Positions 36,556 through 48,800 are shown, numbered from the stretch's first letter. The stretch is DNA of 64,000 nt from Artocarpus heterophyllus (GCA_025403435.1 CM046348.1:26843899-26907898); one strand, 5' to 3'. The notes: generated by a model from the letters alone, not told the origin. Translations and numbers: made by a program.

Positions 36556-38656
36556 TAATTTAGACAAAATAAACATGAAATAAAGCATACACTGCATAAA
36601 GTCAAATAACGTAACACAAAATAAAACTTATACTACATGGTCTAATGGCAAATAAAAAATAAATATAGGTCGAATAACATGTGCAGTGTCTAATCCCATA
36701 AGTTTGTATCTTCATCTTCTTCTTCCTCTTCTTCATCAGCAGGAGGTATAATACTGATCGAGAGTGGAGAATTGTTAACACTAAGTCATGGATAGACTTG
36801 CCTTACTTGAGTAACCATCTTCAACTTGTAGCTGTACACTTGAGCAAGCCACTATTACGCATTTGGAGGTGACTGCATTTGTAACCCAGATTGTGATTTA
36901 GAATAGGAAGAACTAAAACCCGACTTTCTTTGACTCCGTCTAGGTCTCACTCCGGTTTGATGACCCCTATTGACCCTAACACATTTGAAGAATGGCAACC
37001 TCATCGACGACAGGGTTGGAAGAGCTGGATCGGGACTTTGACACTTGAGTTTGTTGATAGAATGAATTTATTAGTGATCCCAACTTCTGTATTTGGTTAA
37101 TTTATAAGTAAATTGTTAGTTTTTATTCTATTTTTTATGTTTATTTTAGTTTTAATAAAATTTAGTTACTTGTGTCTCTTTGTTATATTTTATTTTACTT
37201 TACTTTATTTTATTTTTATTTGTTTAGTTTTATTTTCATTATTTTTCAGTTTTATTTCTATTTTATTTTATTTTAATCTATTTTATTTGTTTTGGCAGGT
37301 TAAAGAACAATTTGGAGCCTTTTGTCAGCAAAAACTCACGCCTCAGTATCGCAGAGCTATGCCCCCATGCAAAGTCACAGTATGCAGTTATGGCCATACA
37401 ATCAAGGCTCATGGCCGTACGAGAAAAGCATCAGCTCTAGAGTAATGTCGAAGCACACAGCCACGCATGTCCAAATCTCACCTAGGCTCAAAGAAAGTGA
37501 GGCACGCGACCACACCAAATACTCCCCACTACCCCGCATGCACAAGCTCTGACTCCAAATGAGTGCTTATTTTGAGGCTTATTTGAGGATAAATAGACCC
37601 AAGTTTTTGGAGGATATAAATACCCTTCTAGGGCTTTGTGCAAAGGACTTTTTGGATTTTGATTTGAAAAGGAAGTAACAGCCATCTTGGAGTCCATAGG
37701 AGAATAAAATGAGGAGCCTGATGTTCATCTTGGAGCTCTACCATTAGTTTACTTCTTTACTCTCTATTCTTTTACAATTTCTTATAAATTGCTATGGATT
37801 CCTTCTTCATATTTTTGTTTGTGTTTTTGATTTGTTTCTGATTATATATGTAATTAAGTTTCTTAGTCTAGAGAGCTGTGGACCTAAGTTGAGATTGTGT
37901 TTACTTTATTGCCTTGGATTAATACAAGTTGATTTCCATTTTCCATTTGTTTATATTTTCTTGAGTTTAATAACTGTAATTGGTTGGCCACCAATTAGTT
38001 GATTTTGCATTTAGAATTAGAACTTAGGAAAGGAGGGTTCTAAATGTGAGTTTAGGAAATATAACCTAGCAAGTTGTAAAATTAAGAGACTTATGTTTTT
38101 CTTTGTGGCTAATTATACAACTTGCTTAATGGGCCTTTAATAATTGGTTTTAAATAGGAATATTGAAATTAATTATTTTGGATAATTTTTAATTAAATAC
38201 TTGGGAGAGGGATACAAGAGAGTTATATACCAATAATTTAGGGAGTTCAATCTGCCATTAGTCTAGACAATTACCAATCACAATAACAACTTGGTGAAAT
38301 AGTTCCTCTAGACCAGTTCCATATTTTGATTAGGTTTTCTTTCATCATTGACTTTAACTCTCTTATTCTAATTTTAGCTTATTTTAGTTTACTATTTTAA
38401 ATAAATTTGCTATTATATTAATATGGTGCAGATAAAGTTAGAGGTGCTTAAACTATAATAGATAGTAAAGCTTTAGTAATTCAACCTTTGAAGAAAACGA
38501 TATTCAACTCCTACTCTATTACTTGTCTTTGTGTATACTTGCATCAACCAATTTTTGACCTCGTTGCCCAGGATTCAAATTACATTGCTTTTATTACTAT
38601 TGTAACTTGAGTACTTCAATTTTAATGTTGACTTTTATTTTGCATTTTTTTAGTTT
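36556..38656 (+). mobile_element. Inserted segment with an Athila/Tat-type LTR and primer site
   Basis: Interrupts the LINE between endonuclease and RT. Its right half looks like an LTR: TATAAATACCC at about 37615, a transcribed region, and an end near 38546 (TTACTTGTCTTTGTGTATACTTGCATC). This is followed at 38556-38573 by TGACCTCGTTGCCCAGGA, close to the TGGCGCCGTTGCCGGGGA primer site of Athila/Tat elements. Its left half (36556-37050) has an antisense acidic-rich stretch (CTTCTTCCTCTTCTTC near 36717) that I cannot assign. A TTTTATTT-rich run is at 37110-37290. Part of the LINE RT is also missing at this junction. Confidence 0.5.
38556..38573 (+). other. Decayed Athila/Tat primer binding site
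   Basis: Differs at five of 18 positions from the family's TGGCGCCGTTGCCGGGGA. It lies ten bases after the proposed LTR end. Confidence 0.5.
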
Positions 38657-40463
38657 AAACTTGCTCATAGCAAGGCGCATGATAGGGTGGAATAGAGTTT
38701 TTTGAAGGCGATGATGGTGCTGTTGGGTTTCTCTCCCAAAAGGATAGACATTGTAATGGATTATGTCGAGATAGTTCAGTTTTCTTTTCTTATAAACGGC
38801 AGACCAGTTGGGAAATTGATCCCTCCTTGTGGTATTCATCAAGGGTGCTCACTATCATCATATATATCTCTCATGTGTGCTGAGGGCTTCACTTCTTTGC
38901 TTAGGAGTGCTAAGAGACACAATCGGTTGGTGGGAATTTAGTGTGCTAGACAGGCCCCGAGGCCCACACATCTTCTTTTTGCAGATGATAGTATCATCTT
39001 TTGTCAGGCAAATGAGGGAAATTGTCATCCTATTCAGGAGGTTCTTGAAAAGTACGAGGGTGCTTTAGGACAACGAATTAATCTAAGAAAAAAAAAAGCG
39101 ATGAGTTTCAGCCCCAACATAGACGAGGAAAGGCAAGAACCCATTTTGAGCACTCTTGGTTTAGATCATAATGCAACACATGATTTTTACCGTGGCCTTC
39201 CGGCCTTTGTGGGCCATAATAAGTGGCAGTTTTTTTAATAGTATTCGTGAGAAGGTTTGGAAGACATTGCAATTGTGGCAAGGTAAATTCTTCTTGGTGT
39301 GAGGTGAGGAAATTTTGATAAAGGCTGAGGCCCAAGCTACCTTTACCTATGCTATGAGCGACTTTAAGTTACTTTTGACACTGTGTGACGATCTCCAATC
39401 TCTCATGGGTTTTGGTGGGGAGGAGTGGAAAATAGGAAGATCCTTTGGCTTCATTAAGAGACTCTATTGAAGCCTAAGGGTGGCTTCATTAAGGGACTCT
39501 ATTGAAGCCTAAGGGTGAACAAGGAACGGGGTTTCGAGATTCAAGACATGTTAGCTATTATTTGAGCTTTGATTGTTAAACAAGGATGGATAATCTTAAC
39601 TTAACCTAATTCCTTAATGACTTGAGCTTTGAAGGTAAAGTATTTTGCAGGGTCTGACTTTTTACATGCTCGGTCAAAATACTTGAAATCATGTGGGGGC
39701 ACGAGTTGCTCAAAGTGGGAAGCCGGTGGAAAATAGGTGATGGTTCAAAGGTCTAGATTTACAATGACCCGTGGGTGCTTCGCCCTTTCTCCTACAAGGT
39801 AATCACTAAGCCTAGAGAAAAGGAGTCAGGTGAGTTAGTGGCCGAATTAATTCAAGATGGGCAGTGGTCTAGACAAGCTCTTTGTCATGGAGATTGACAA
39901 TGATCAGGTTCTAAGGATCCCTCTTGGTCGTTGGGGAGGTGAGGATTTGCTTTTCTGGAGCTTCGATAAAAAAAAAAAGTAATTACTCAGTGAAATATTG
40001 ATAAGCTGGAGGTGAATAGGATAATATCTTGTACAAGTTCAGAAGCTAGTGCAGATGGGTGTTGTGGAAAAAATTGTGGACGTGCCGTATTCCAAGAATG
40101 TCTGGTGAGCAGTGAATAATGCCCTTGTTGTGAGGTCTAATGTCAGTCAGAGAGGAATTAAATGTTTATCCTCATGCCCATATTGCAAAGACGATGTAGA
40201 GAGCGTGACTCATGCCCGGTGGTCTTGTTGGGAAGCAAGGGAAGTGTGGTATGCAAGCTCGGTTTTGAGTTTGCTTCACACGTCCAAGGGGGACCTTTTT
40301 TTTTTTTTTTTTTTTTCGCACTTGTGACTCGAGCTGGAAGCAGGGAGGATCTAGACCTCTTTTTTATTATTTGCTGGAGTACCTGATTCAATCGGAATTC
40401 ACACCTTTGAAGGAAAACTTCCACATAGCACCAAGATACTAGAATGGGGTGGAAGAATATATA
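38657..40463 (+). pseudogene. LINE reverse transcriptase and zinc-knuckle region, decayed
   Basis: Reads through plant L1 ORF2 landmarks: SKAHDRVE (38670), VLLGFSPKRID, INGRPVGKLIPP, GIHQGCSLSSY, the catalytic LLFADD (about 38970, FADD), GQRINLRKKK, GLPAFVGHNKW (39195), then WKIGDGSKV (39730) and a CPYCKDD zinc-knuckle-like stretch (40170). Frames change at about 38940, 39240, 39440 and 39900, with several stops. A 21-base T run (40296-40316) lies inside the zinc-knuckle part. The sequence ends at the CACTA terminus. Confidence 0.85.
40296..40316. repeat. Poly-T tract (21 bp)
   Basis: An uninterrupted run of 21 T inside LINE coding sequence. It is not at a LINE 3' end because homologous coding resumes after it. 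It may be expanded slippage or a footprint of a small retrotransposed insertion. Confidence 0.8.
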
Positions 40464-40476
40464 CACTATAAGAAAT
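40464..40476 (+). repeat. Left terminal inverted repeat of CACTA
   Basis: CACTATAAGAAAT. It pairs with the right end with some mismatches (CACTACTACAAAA). Confidence 0.85.
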
Positions 40477-40494
40477 TATTAATTACACGACTTT

Positions 40495-40765
40495 TATTTC
40501 ACGACCATTTCCTAAAAACCGTCGTGGTAAGGTAAAAAAATCGTGACGAGTTACGCCTGCGAAAAAGAAGACCGTCGTGGGATGGGACGCGAGCTACCAC
40601 GACGGTTTTTTGAAAAACCGTCGTGGAAGAAGTAAGCTACCACGATGGTTTTTTGAAAAACCGTCGTGGTAGCTCAAATATATATGAGGTACCATGACGG
40701 TTTTTGAAAAACCGTCGTGGCATCTATTTAGCATATTCCAGAACAGTTTTTTAATAAACCCATCG
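40495..40765. repeat. 5' subterminal hairpin repeats of CACTA
   Basis: Successive near-perfect palindromes of the type CCACGACGGTTTTT-(GA)-AAAACCGTCGTGG at about 40600-40626, 40639-40667 and 40692-40720, plus partial copies. In CACTA elements such subterminal arrays are binding sites for the element's own DNA-binding protein (family knowledge). Confidence 0.85.
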
Positions 40766-41195
40766 TGGAGCATACTTAAAACCCCTTTTTCCCACCTCGA
40801 CATTTAGACACAATTCAAAAACACACTTTACAAATACAAACACAGATCCATCCGAATCAGCCGCCGCCGTCTCTCTCTGCCTCACACTCCTTAATCTTAA
40901 CCCAAATTGTAAGTTTTTGTTAGAAATTGATAAATTGTTATTGATTGTGTCGTATAATTAATCCGAAATTGATAAATAGTTGTTGATTTTGTTATTTATT
41001 CCTTGAAATTTGTATTGTGGATCATGGGAATGATTTCTTCGTTTTATGATGAGTATGTGTAACTTGTTTTATGATGGGTGATGTTTTTGTTTTAATTATG
41101 AGATATTAATATATATAGGTTGGTATATACATAAATTGTGAAATTAATTTTAATTGAATATTTGCTATTTATTATTTCGATTTACGAATTGCAAA

Positions 41196-44100
41196 ATGGA
41201 TAAGAAATGAATGTGGGATTTTCGATTGTTTAGAGAGTATGTGAATGGTGTGGAAGAGTTCTTGGATTTTGCTAAAAGTCAGGCCAATTGTGATAAAATT
41301 TGGTGTCCTTGTGTTCAATGTGGAAACCATAGATTGCATCCAATTCCAATTCTTAGAGTACATTTATTTCGAAATGGAATTATAAGTAGTTATCAAACGT
41401 GGCATTTTCATGGTGAGTCTAATTTCAATCCAACTTTATTAAGTAAAGAAAAGCAAGCTATTGTGGAGGATAATATGGAGGATCAAGACTATATAGTTGA
41501 CATGGCCAATGATTTAGAAGAACACTTTGTACACTGTCCAGATTTATTTGAGACAATGATGAATGATGTAGAGACACCCGTGTATCAGGGGTGTACCAAT
41601 TTCACTAAATTGTCTGCTTTAATTAGATTATGGAATTTGAAAGCGTCGGGTTGGTGGTCAAATTCTAGTTTCACAAAGCTGTTGGAATTTTTAGGAAGCT
41701 TCTACTAGAGGGTAATAAATTACCAACTAGTATGTATGAGGCTAAGAAGACTTTGAGCACTTTGGGAATGGATTATGATAAAATTCATGCTTGTGAAAAT
41801 GATTGTGTTCTCTATAGGCATGAGTATGAGGACGAGAATTATTGTCCAGTTTATCAACAAGCAAGGTGGAAGAAAGGAAAGGAGCCAAAAGACGACAAGA
41901 ATGGAGTGCCAAAGAAAGTGTTATGGTATAGTCCACCGGTACCACGTTTGAGGAGTTTATTCAAAAACCTAAGAATTTGACATGGCATCATGACAAACGG
42001 GTGGTTGATGGTATGCTTAGACACCTGGCGGATTCACCACAATGGAAGACTTTTGAAATCGATCATCCCAACTTTAGTGCGGATCCAAGAAACATACATT
42101 TCGCTTTGTCTACGGATGGAATGAACCCACATGGTAACATGAGTAGTAGGCATAAGACTTGGCCCGTATACTTGTTAACTATAATCTCCCTCCAAAGATG
42201 TGCATGAAGCAGAAGTTTTTAATGTCGTCTTTATTGATTTTGGGTCCTCACTAACCAGGCAATGACATTGATGTATACTTGGCACCGTTAATCGATGACC
42301 CTAAAAAGTTGTGGGAAAATAAAGTTGAAGTTAAAGATGCTTACCAAAAAGAGACGTTCACACTCCATACGATGTTGATATGGACAATTAACTACTTCCC
42401 TGTATATGGCAATTTATCTGGTTATTCGATGAAGAGTTCTATTGGTTGTCCTATTTGCATGACGGAAACGTCTCACAAATGGTTGAAGAATGAAAAGAAA
42501 ACCGTTTTTCTTGGTCATAGAAGATGATTACCAAGAGATCATTGCTACCACAAACAAAAGAAAGCCTTTGATGGCAATAGCGAAGAAGGAGACCCTCCTC
42601 GCCCTCTGACAGGTGAACGAATATTTGAAATGGTAAAAGATATAAGAGTCATATTTGGTAAGAGAAAGCAAGGTAAGGATGAGCTGCCAAATGATGGACC
42701 ATGGAAAAAAGATCAATCTTCTTTGATCTTCCCTACTAGAAGACACTTTTTGTTAGTCATTGCTTGGATGTTATGCATATTGAGAAAAATGTTTGTTAAT
42801 CCATAGTCGGCATGTTGCTTGACATTCCGGGCAAGACTAAGGATGGTGAAAAAGCTCAGTAGGATCTCATGGAAATGGAGATTAGGCCTAATTTGTTTCT
42901 CGAGAAAAGAGGAATACTTACTTACCTCCAGCAAAGCACACGTTATCCAAAGTGGAAAAGAGAAAGCTCTGTGAATGGCTTCTTCATTAAAAGTGCCAAA
43001 CGGATATTCTTCAAACTTCAAAAAGTTGGTGTCAATGAAAGATTTGAAACTTGTTGGCATGAAAACACATGATTGTCATGTGTTGATGCAGCAATTACTA
43101 CCACTTGCTTTGTGGGGAATTCTAACAAAGGATGTGAGATTTGCAATTTCCAAGTTGTGCTCATTCTTCAATTCAATATGCTCGAAGGTCATTGATCCAC
43201 TTGTGCTAGATTCACTGCAATCGGAGTTGGTGCAAACCTTATGCATGCTTGAAAAGTATTTTTCACCGGCATTTTTTGACATCATGATTCATTTAACAGT
43301 GCACTTAGTATGTGAAGTTAAGTTATGTAGACTGGTGTATTTGAGATGGATGTACCCATTTGAAAGATATATGAAGGTTTTGAAGGGCTATGTGAATAAT
43401 CGAAATAGGCCAGAGGCATGTATTGTAGAAAGTTACATGGCTGAGGAATTGGTTGAATTTTGGTCCGAGAACTTATCTAATGTGGACACAATTGGGGTGC
43501 CAAAGACTATAAACATTGAGGCTAGAGGACTATCTACAGGCAATCCTTCATCAATAAATCGAGAGGAGTGGGAGCAAGCTTGTCTTTATGTCTTGCACAA
43601 TGCTAATGAAGTGGAGCCTTTCATTGAGGTGCACATGAATGAATTAAAAAAAGCATACCCAAAAAGAGCAAGAAATGAGAAGTGGTTGCAAGATGAACAC
43701 AACTGGACCTTTCGGTTGTGGATTAGAGCACACATCTATGGCAAGTGCTCCACATCACAAGATGGAGGCATGTCACAGGAGTTGAAGAACCTAGATAGAG
43801 GATCATCATCGGTAGTTGCAAGGTACACATCATATTCCATAAATGGTTACACTTTCTACACTCGCGAAAGGGATGAGAAGAATCCGGTGCAAAATAGTTG
43901 TGTGACTCTCCGTGCTGAGGCTATGCATATTGCCTCTGCCCAGGACAAGAATCCGGTATATGGGACCATGAACTACTTTGGTTTCATAAAAGATATTTGG
44001 GAACTTGATTATGGGGGATAACACATAGAACTTTTTAAGTGCAAGTGGGCTGACAATAGCTATGTTAAGAACGACGATGACGGCATCACGGTGGTTGACT

Positions 44101-44396
44101 TTAGAAGATTAGGATACAGGAATGATCCCTTCATTATGGCATCACAAGCAATCCAAGTTTTTTATACTACAAATCCCCAAGACATAGAGTTGTCCCTAGT
44201 CGTCCCGACAAAGCCAAGAATAGTTATCGAGGGTGAAGAAGTTGATGAAGATTGTGCAGACATCCCTTCATTCACAAAGGGATTGCCACTGGTTGAAGAG
44301 ATAGATAATTTTGAAGATGATGTTTTGCACTTGCTTCGTGAAGATGTGGAATGGATATGTATTGAGGAACCAATGAAAAAAAAGATAAAAAGATGA
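41196..44396 (+). pseudogene. TNP2-like CACTA transposase, broken
   Basis: Catalytic transposase of an En/Spm element. The start is ATG 41196, as the following codons align with the family N-terminus. Domains in order: transposase-associated zinc domain (YVNGVEEFLDFA, CPCVQC, about 41230-41330); TNP2 core (KKTLSTLGMDYDKIHACENDC at 41740-41800, VDGMLRH, SADPRNIHFALSTDGMNPH, YGNLSG, and at about 42764 LDVMHIEKNVC with its conserved Asp); DUF4218 region (KLVGMKTHDCHVLMQQLLP ... YLRWMYPFERYMKVLKGY, 43045-43400); and DUF4216-like C-terminus (AMHIASAQDKNPVYG, VDFRRLGYRNDPF, 43920-44130). There are breaks at 41208-41210 (Trp TGG to TGA), near 41690, 41960, 42205, 42528, 42740, 42800-42960 and 44019. 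Confidence 0.92.
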
Positions 44397-44623
44397 GCAT
44401 CAATATTTTGTATATATGTTAATTTACTTGTAAAATTTTTCTTTAATTTATTTTATTTTTAAATATTTTCTTAATTTTTGTATATCTGTCTATAGTTAAA
44501 TTTCTAGTGAAAACGGAGATAAAGTATACATTCTGGGCCATTGGATGCTTAACACACGGGCTGGCTACCCTCGGTAGCAAAGAATATTATGTGTGTAAGA
44601 ACAATTTAAGATAATTTTTTACA
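44397..44623. other. CACTA intergenic spacer
   Basis: AT-rich sequence after the transposase gene. No motif beyond short T runs is evident until the hairpin repeats begin at 44624. Confidence 0.5.
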
Positions 44624-44825
44624 ATGGCTTTTGGGAAAACTATCGTGGATAGTATTTTCCATGACGGTTTTTGCAAAAACCATCGTAGAAAGCCTTTAAC
44701 AGCGTTAAAAATGCTATGGAAAGCAATATTTTTCCACGACAGTTTTTGCAAAAACCATCGTGGAAAGCTTTTAACAGCGTTAAAAATGCTATGGATAGCA
44801 GTATTTTCCCATGACGGTTTTTGAA
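44624..44825. repeat. Internal cluster of subterminal-type repeats in CACTA
   Basis: About 2.4 tandem units of roughly 86 bp, each holding TTTTCCA-GAC-GTTTTTGCAAAAACCATCGT-GAAAGC followed by TTTAACAGCGTTAAAAATGC. The same hairpin core is otherwise confined to the element's termini. It sits between the two genes and upstream of a CT-rich leader, much as the 5' cluster sits upstream of the first gene. Confidence 0.8.
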
Positions 44826-45029
44826 GATGCTAAATTTTCCCCCTTTAATTTTTGAAATTCGCACCACCCCTACCCATAATTGTGTGCGCCCCCTGTCTCT
44901 AAGGCCATTCCTCACTCTCTTTCTCAAATCCCTCTTTCTCTCTCTCTAAAATCCCTCTTTCTCTCTCTCTCTAAAATCTGACCTCCCTTCGCCGCCATCA
45001 TCTCCAGGTCGCCGTCATAGCCTACACGC

Positions 45030-45497
45030 TGCTGGTAAGCTCGCCCTCCCTCTCTCTCCCCTCTTCCCCCTCCCCCTACCTACCGCCCCCCCCACCCACC
45101 TGCCTCCTCGCACCCTCCCACCACCCCCCCACCTACCCCAGCTCCCCTACCCCCCTTGCCCCCTCCCCACTCACCCCTACCCCCTAAAGCCCCCCACCTG
45201 CTTCCATCCGCCTGCCCCCCTCAGCCCCCCCAACGTGACCCCCCCACCCCCCTCGCCCCCTCCCCGCTTGCCCCCACCACCCTAGGCCACCCACCCGCCC
45301 CCACCCCTACGCCCCCTGGCCCCCACCGCAACCCCCCCACTGCCCTCGCCCCCCCTACTAGCCCCCACCCCCCCAAGCCCTTGACCCGCCCTAACCCACC
45401 CTAGGCCCCCCTCCTGCCCCTGCCCCCACCCCCTAGCCCCCCCACCTGTCCCCACCCACTCCTCGCCCTCACCCACGCCCCCCTCGGCCCTAATCCG
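45030..45497 (+). repeat. C-rich, nearly G-free low-complexity tract
   Basis: About 470 bp in which long CCCCC and CCACCC-type runs dominate and G is rare on this strand. It follows a CT-rich leader and precedes gene 2. Apparent proline-rich reading frames here are a by-product of composition. The complementary G-rich strand has many runs of three to nine G and could form quadruplexes. Confidence 0.8.
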
Positions 45498-46090
45498 TGA
45501 ATATGTATAATTTGTGAAATTGTGTAATTGAAGTTGTAAGTTTGTGAATATGTGTAATATGTTAGGATATGTAAATATGTGTAATATGTTATATTATGTG
45601 AATATGTGTAGTTTGTGAAATTATATATGTAATTGAAATTGTAAATTTGTGAATATGTGTAATAAGTGAAATTATAAGAATATGTGAAATTGTGTACTTG
45701 AAATATAGCAAAATGTGAATATGTCAAGATTTGATTACGTGAAATTATGTCAATATATGAAATTGTGAATATGTGAAGATGAAAAGTTTTTGTGCAATTT
45801 GTGATGAATATGTCAATGTGTAATATGTGAAATTGTGTAATTGAAATTGTAAATTTATGAATATTTGTAATATGTGAGGTTATGTAAATATGTGTAACAT
45901 GTAAAATTATGTAAATATGTGCAATTTGTGAAATTATATATGTAATTGAAATTGTAAATTTGTGAATATGTGTAATATGTGAAATTATATAGATATGTGA
46001 AATTATATGAATATGTGAAATTGTGTAAAAATGTATGAAGTGGAATATGTGAAGATGTGAATAGGTGTAGTTTGTGATTTAATATTAGTG
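45498..46090 (+). repeat. Degenerate GTGAATATGTGTAAT-type minisatellite
   Basis: Loose tandem array of units such as GTGAATATGTGTAATATG and GTGAAATTATGT over about 590 bp. It directly follows the C-rich tract and probably forms the rest of a 5' UTR intron, which ends at TTTGCACAG just before the ATG at 46128. Confidence 0.75.
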
Positions 46091-46127
46091 TGTATGTGTT
46101 AGTTTTTGAATACTTTGCACAGGTATA

Positions 46128-48800
46128 ATGTCTCGCGAGATTGGTAGTGACCACTACGAGGAGGAATACAAAGACTGCACTCCATCTTCATTGCAATATA
46201 GCAAGGGAAATCAATGCAATAAGCCACGAAGGCAAACCGAATTTGATCCGAAAGTAGACTTTGAGCGAAGGGCTACATTAATGAAAAAAATTCATCAGAT
46301 GAGAAAGAAAGATTTAAGAATTAAAGTGACTTTTGATTCAAATGGCCAACCGAAAGGCACACCCGGCCATGAATTAAGCAGTTGGATCAGAGTCCTCAGT
46401 CGAAAGCGCGTTCTGATATGGACAAAAGATTGAAGGTCTAAGGATTTACATAAAGTAGAAGATGTGATTTGGAGAGAGATATACGAAGCTTTCACAGTCA
46501 AGGATTGGTATAGGAAAAGGGCTTTGAAGGTTTATGGTGAATTAGCAAAAGGGTTCAGATCCGACCTCTACTTTACCTTCGTACAGCCATACCTTTCCAT
46601 TCCGGAAGAGGATGTAAATGTATATAAATGGCCTCCTACAGTAGTACATTACTACCCCTCCATAAACGATGACGATTAAGAAGCTTTTGTGAGGTATCGA
46701 CGTTCCACCAAATTCCAACTGCTATCATCAAATGCAAGAAATAAGAGAGGGAAATGAATACTACTATATGGTTGGCTGAGTCGGATATAGAGAGCTCAAA
46801 CAAACCTTGGTACATTACTATTTTACTCAAATTACATATATCAATTATTCTATCATTACTATGTTACTAACATAGCATAACACAGTTTGCAAAGACGGGC
46901 GTGCTACCAACATAGGAGGACCTATGGGTAAAATCACATCAAGGTCCTAATGGCTAGTTTAAAAATACAAAAGTAGCAAAAATTGGGAACTTGATTGTAA
47001 GTTTACTGAACACGAACAATTAATTTGTAATTTAATATGGGTGGATGAAGGATTGCTTGAACAACATGGTTGTGTTGTTGTTTTACAAGATGAATACACA
47101 ACGCAACAAAGTCAAGGGAGCATCCAATCGGTCAGTAATGATGACATTTTGACAAGAGCACTAGGGAACTGGAACATTCAAGACGTGTTTGCGGTGAATC
47201 GAAGTATGTGAAGCAGTCTCAATACTTCGACCTCCAATCAGGTAATTCAAAATTGAATTCCCAAATGTCAAAGATGTAGATGGAGATTGTAGAACTGCGA
47301 GGTCTTGTGATCGAGCTTATTTCCCAAGGATGTGCCAAGTCGACGGATGATAGCATCTTACAACGCAATAGCTTCAAAGCTAGTTGTAACCCTCCCAATA
47401 ATATAGCAGAAGCTCCAGAAGCTTTAGAAGTCCAATTGTCACCTCTTCGTCAGGAGCTCGAACAATGTAGGCTCTTCATTGAGGATAGAGTTAATGGTGG
47501 GTGTACACTTGTTGTGCTTGGAAAGGTGTGGATGGAGAGTCTTCCAACTGATACAGTTCATGGACGACTATTAAGGGAAGAGAACGTGTGCATTAGCATC
47601 ACAACCATTAGAGTTAGAATAGTTAAATTGCCTGTTCCAACACTTGAAGCAACAACTGTGGGTGAAGCAGCAGGAAGCTTCGTCGCATGGCCAAAGAGGT
47701 TAGTTAAAGTCATCGCATTGACGAAGACGAGTTGAGCGCCTAGCCATGTTCCACAAGATCTAAGCAGAAAGAAACGCCAAAAAAAGAAAAGCTCTACAAA
47801 AGTAAGAGAATCACAACTTGAGGTAGAACAAGAACAAGAACAAGAACAAGAACAAGAACAAGAACAAACCGTTGCTAATGAGCAACTACCTGCATTTAAC
47901 TTCACCTCAGTACCTCCAAAATTTATGCAGTTGGCTCTATACGTGCATTTTTTCATGCGCGATAGGTAGACGATTTAGTGCCCGATACTAGTAAATGTCA
48001 CTGGCAATGAATTGTCTATCTATGTGGGGTATGAAGACATATACTACTTCATCAACTTTGACAAAATCGGGGCAAACTGTATCCTGGTATACCTCAGGTA
48101 ATAACTCTAGCCTTATTTCATAATTTTAAAATATAGGTAGAGTTGTAAGGTGCTTTAAAATAATTGACTGCATTGTTAGAAATTGTAGTTTTTTGACAGA
48201 ATATTGTGAACTTCAAGGCATGGTGCAAAATTTCAGCTTCATATCTCCAGCCATTGTTTCAAGTGCTACAAGAGACCTATAGAGTGATCGTAGAGAGCGC
48301 CCCATATCACTCCTCCACCTATTAGCTCAAGCACCGAAGGAGAAATTATTCTTCCTACCATACAATGTTGCAGAACATTGGATGTTGGGACTTATTTTGC
48401 AATAGGAGGATCAAATATATTGGTTTGACCCCCTTGGACACCCACCACGTGAGGATTTCGTATCAGTCATGAGATTGTAAGTATTAATGTTCTCTTATAA
48501 AATTAACTATTTTTAGTCCCACATATTTGTATCGTCTATTAATTTATTATTTAAAGATGACACATTCTTAGGGCGGTTAACGATTGGAAGCTTCAAGCAG
48601 GAAGCAGTGTCACAAACTGATTGAATGAAATGCTATATTCCAAATGTAAATGTCCAAGACAACAAGGAAACGTAGAATATGGTTTTTTTATTCTACGTTT
48701 CATGCGGGATATAATTACAAGTGGTATACAAGCCATAGGAAAAAAAGATTTTTATATACATACGGATATACATGACATTAGATTAGAGTGGGTATAATTT
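46128..48800 (+). pseudogene. CACTA second gene: TNP1/plant-transposase region plus Ulp1-like protease
   Basis: Accessory gene of the element. The first part (46128-46680) holds an En/Spm plant-transposase-like domain (VTFDSNGQPKG ... WIRVLSRKRV, VIWREIYEAF, ALKVYGELAKGFRSDLY). The middle part (47280-47730) matches the TNP1/EN/SPM C-terminal domain (TTVGEAAGSFVAWPKRLV) and is followed by a Glu-Gln repeat. The last part (about 47960-48800) is a C48/Ulp1-type SUMO-protease fold with catalytic-type His at 48376 (HWML) and Asp at 48427 (WFDPL). At the expected catalytic Cys, codon 48678-48680 reads TAT (Tyr; VEYG for VECG). Two introns with GT-AG ends are visible at 48098-48199 and 48477-48571. 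Several stops (for example 46432 and 46678) make it a pseudogene. Confidence 0.82.
47828..47868 (+). repeat. Hexanucleotide microsatellite (GAACAA)n
   Basis: About seven units within the second CACTA gene. In frame they give a Glu-Gln dipeptide run. Confidence 0.85.

Noticed and set aside
37113..37445. Hydrophobic Phe/Leu/Ile-rich open frame
   Set aside because: Produced by a TTTTATTT-rich low-complexity run just upstream of an Athila/Tat LTR-like segment. No signal or domain supports a membrane protein.
45156..45404. Proline-rich open reading frame
   Set aside because: It lies wholly in the C-rich low-complexity tract, where proline codons follow from composition. No start context, domain or conservation is visible.
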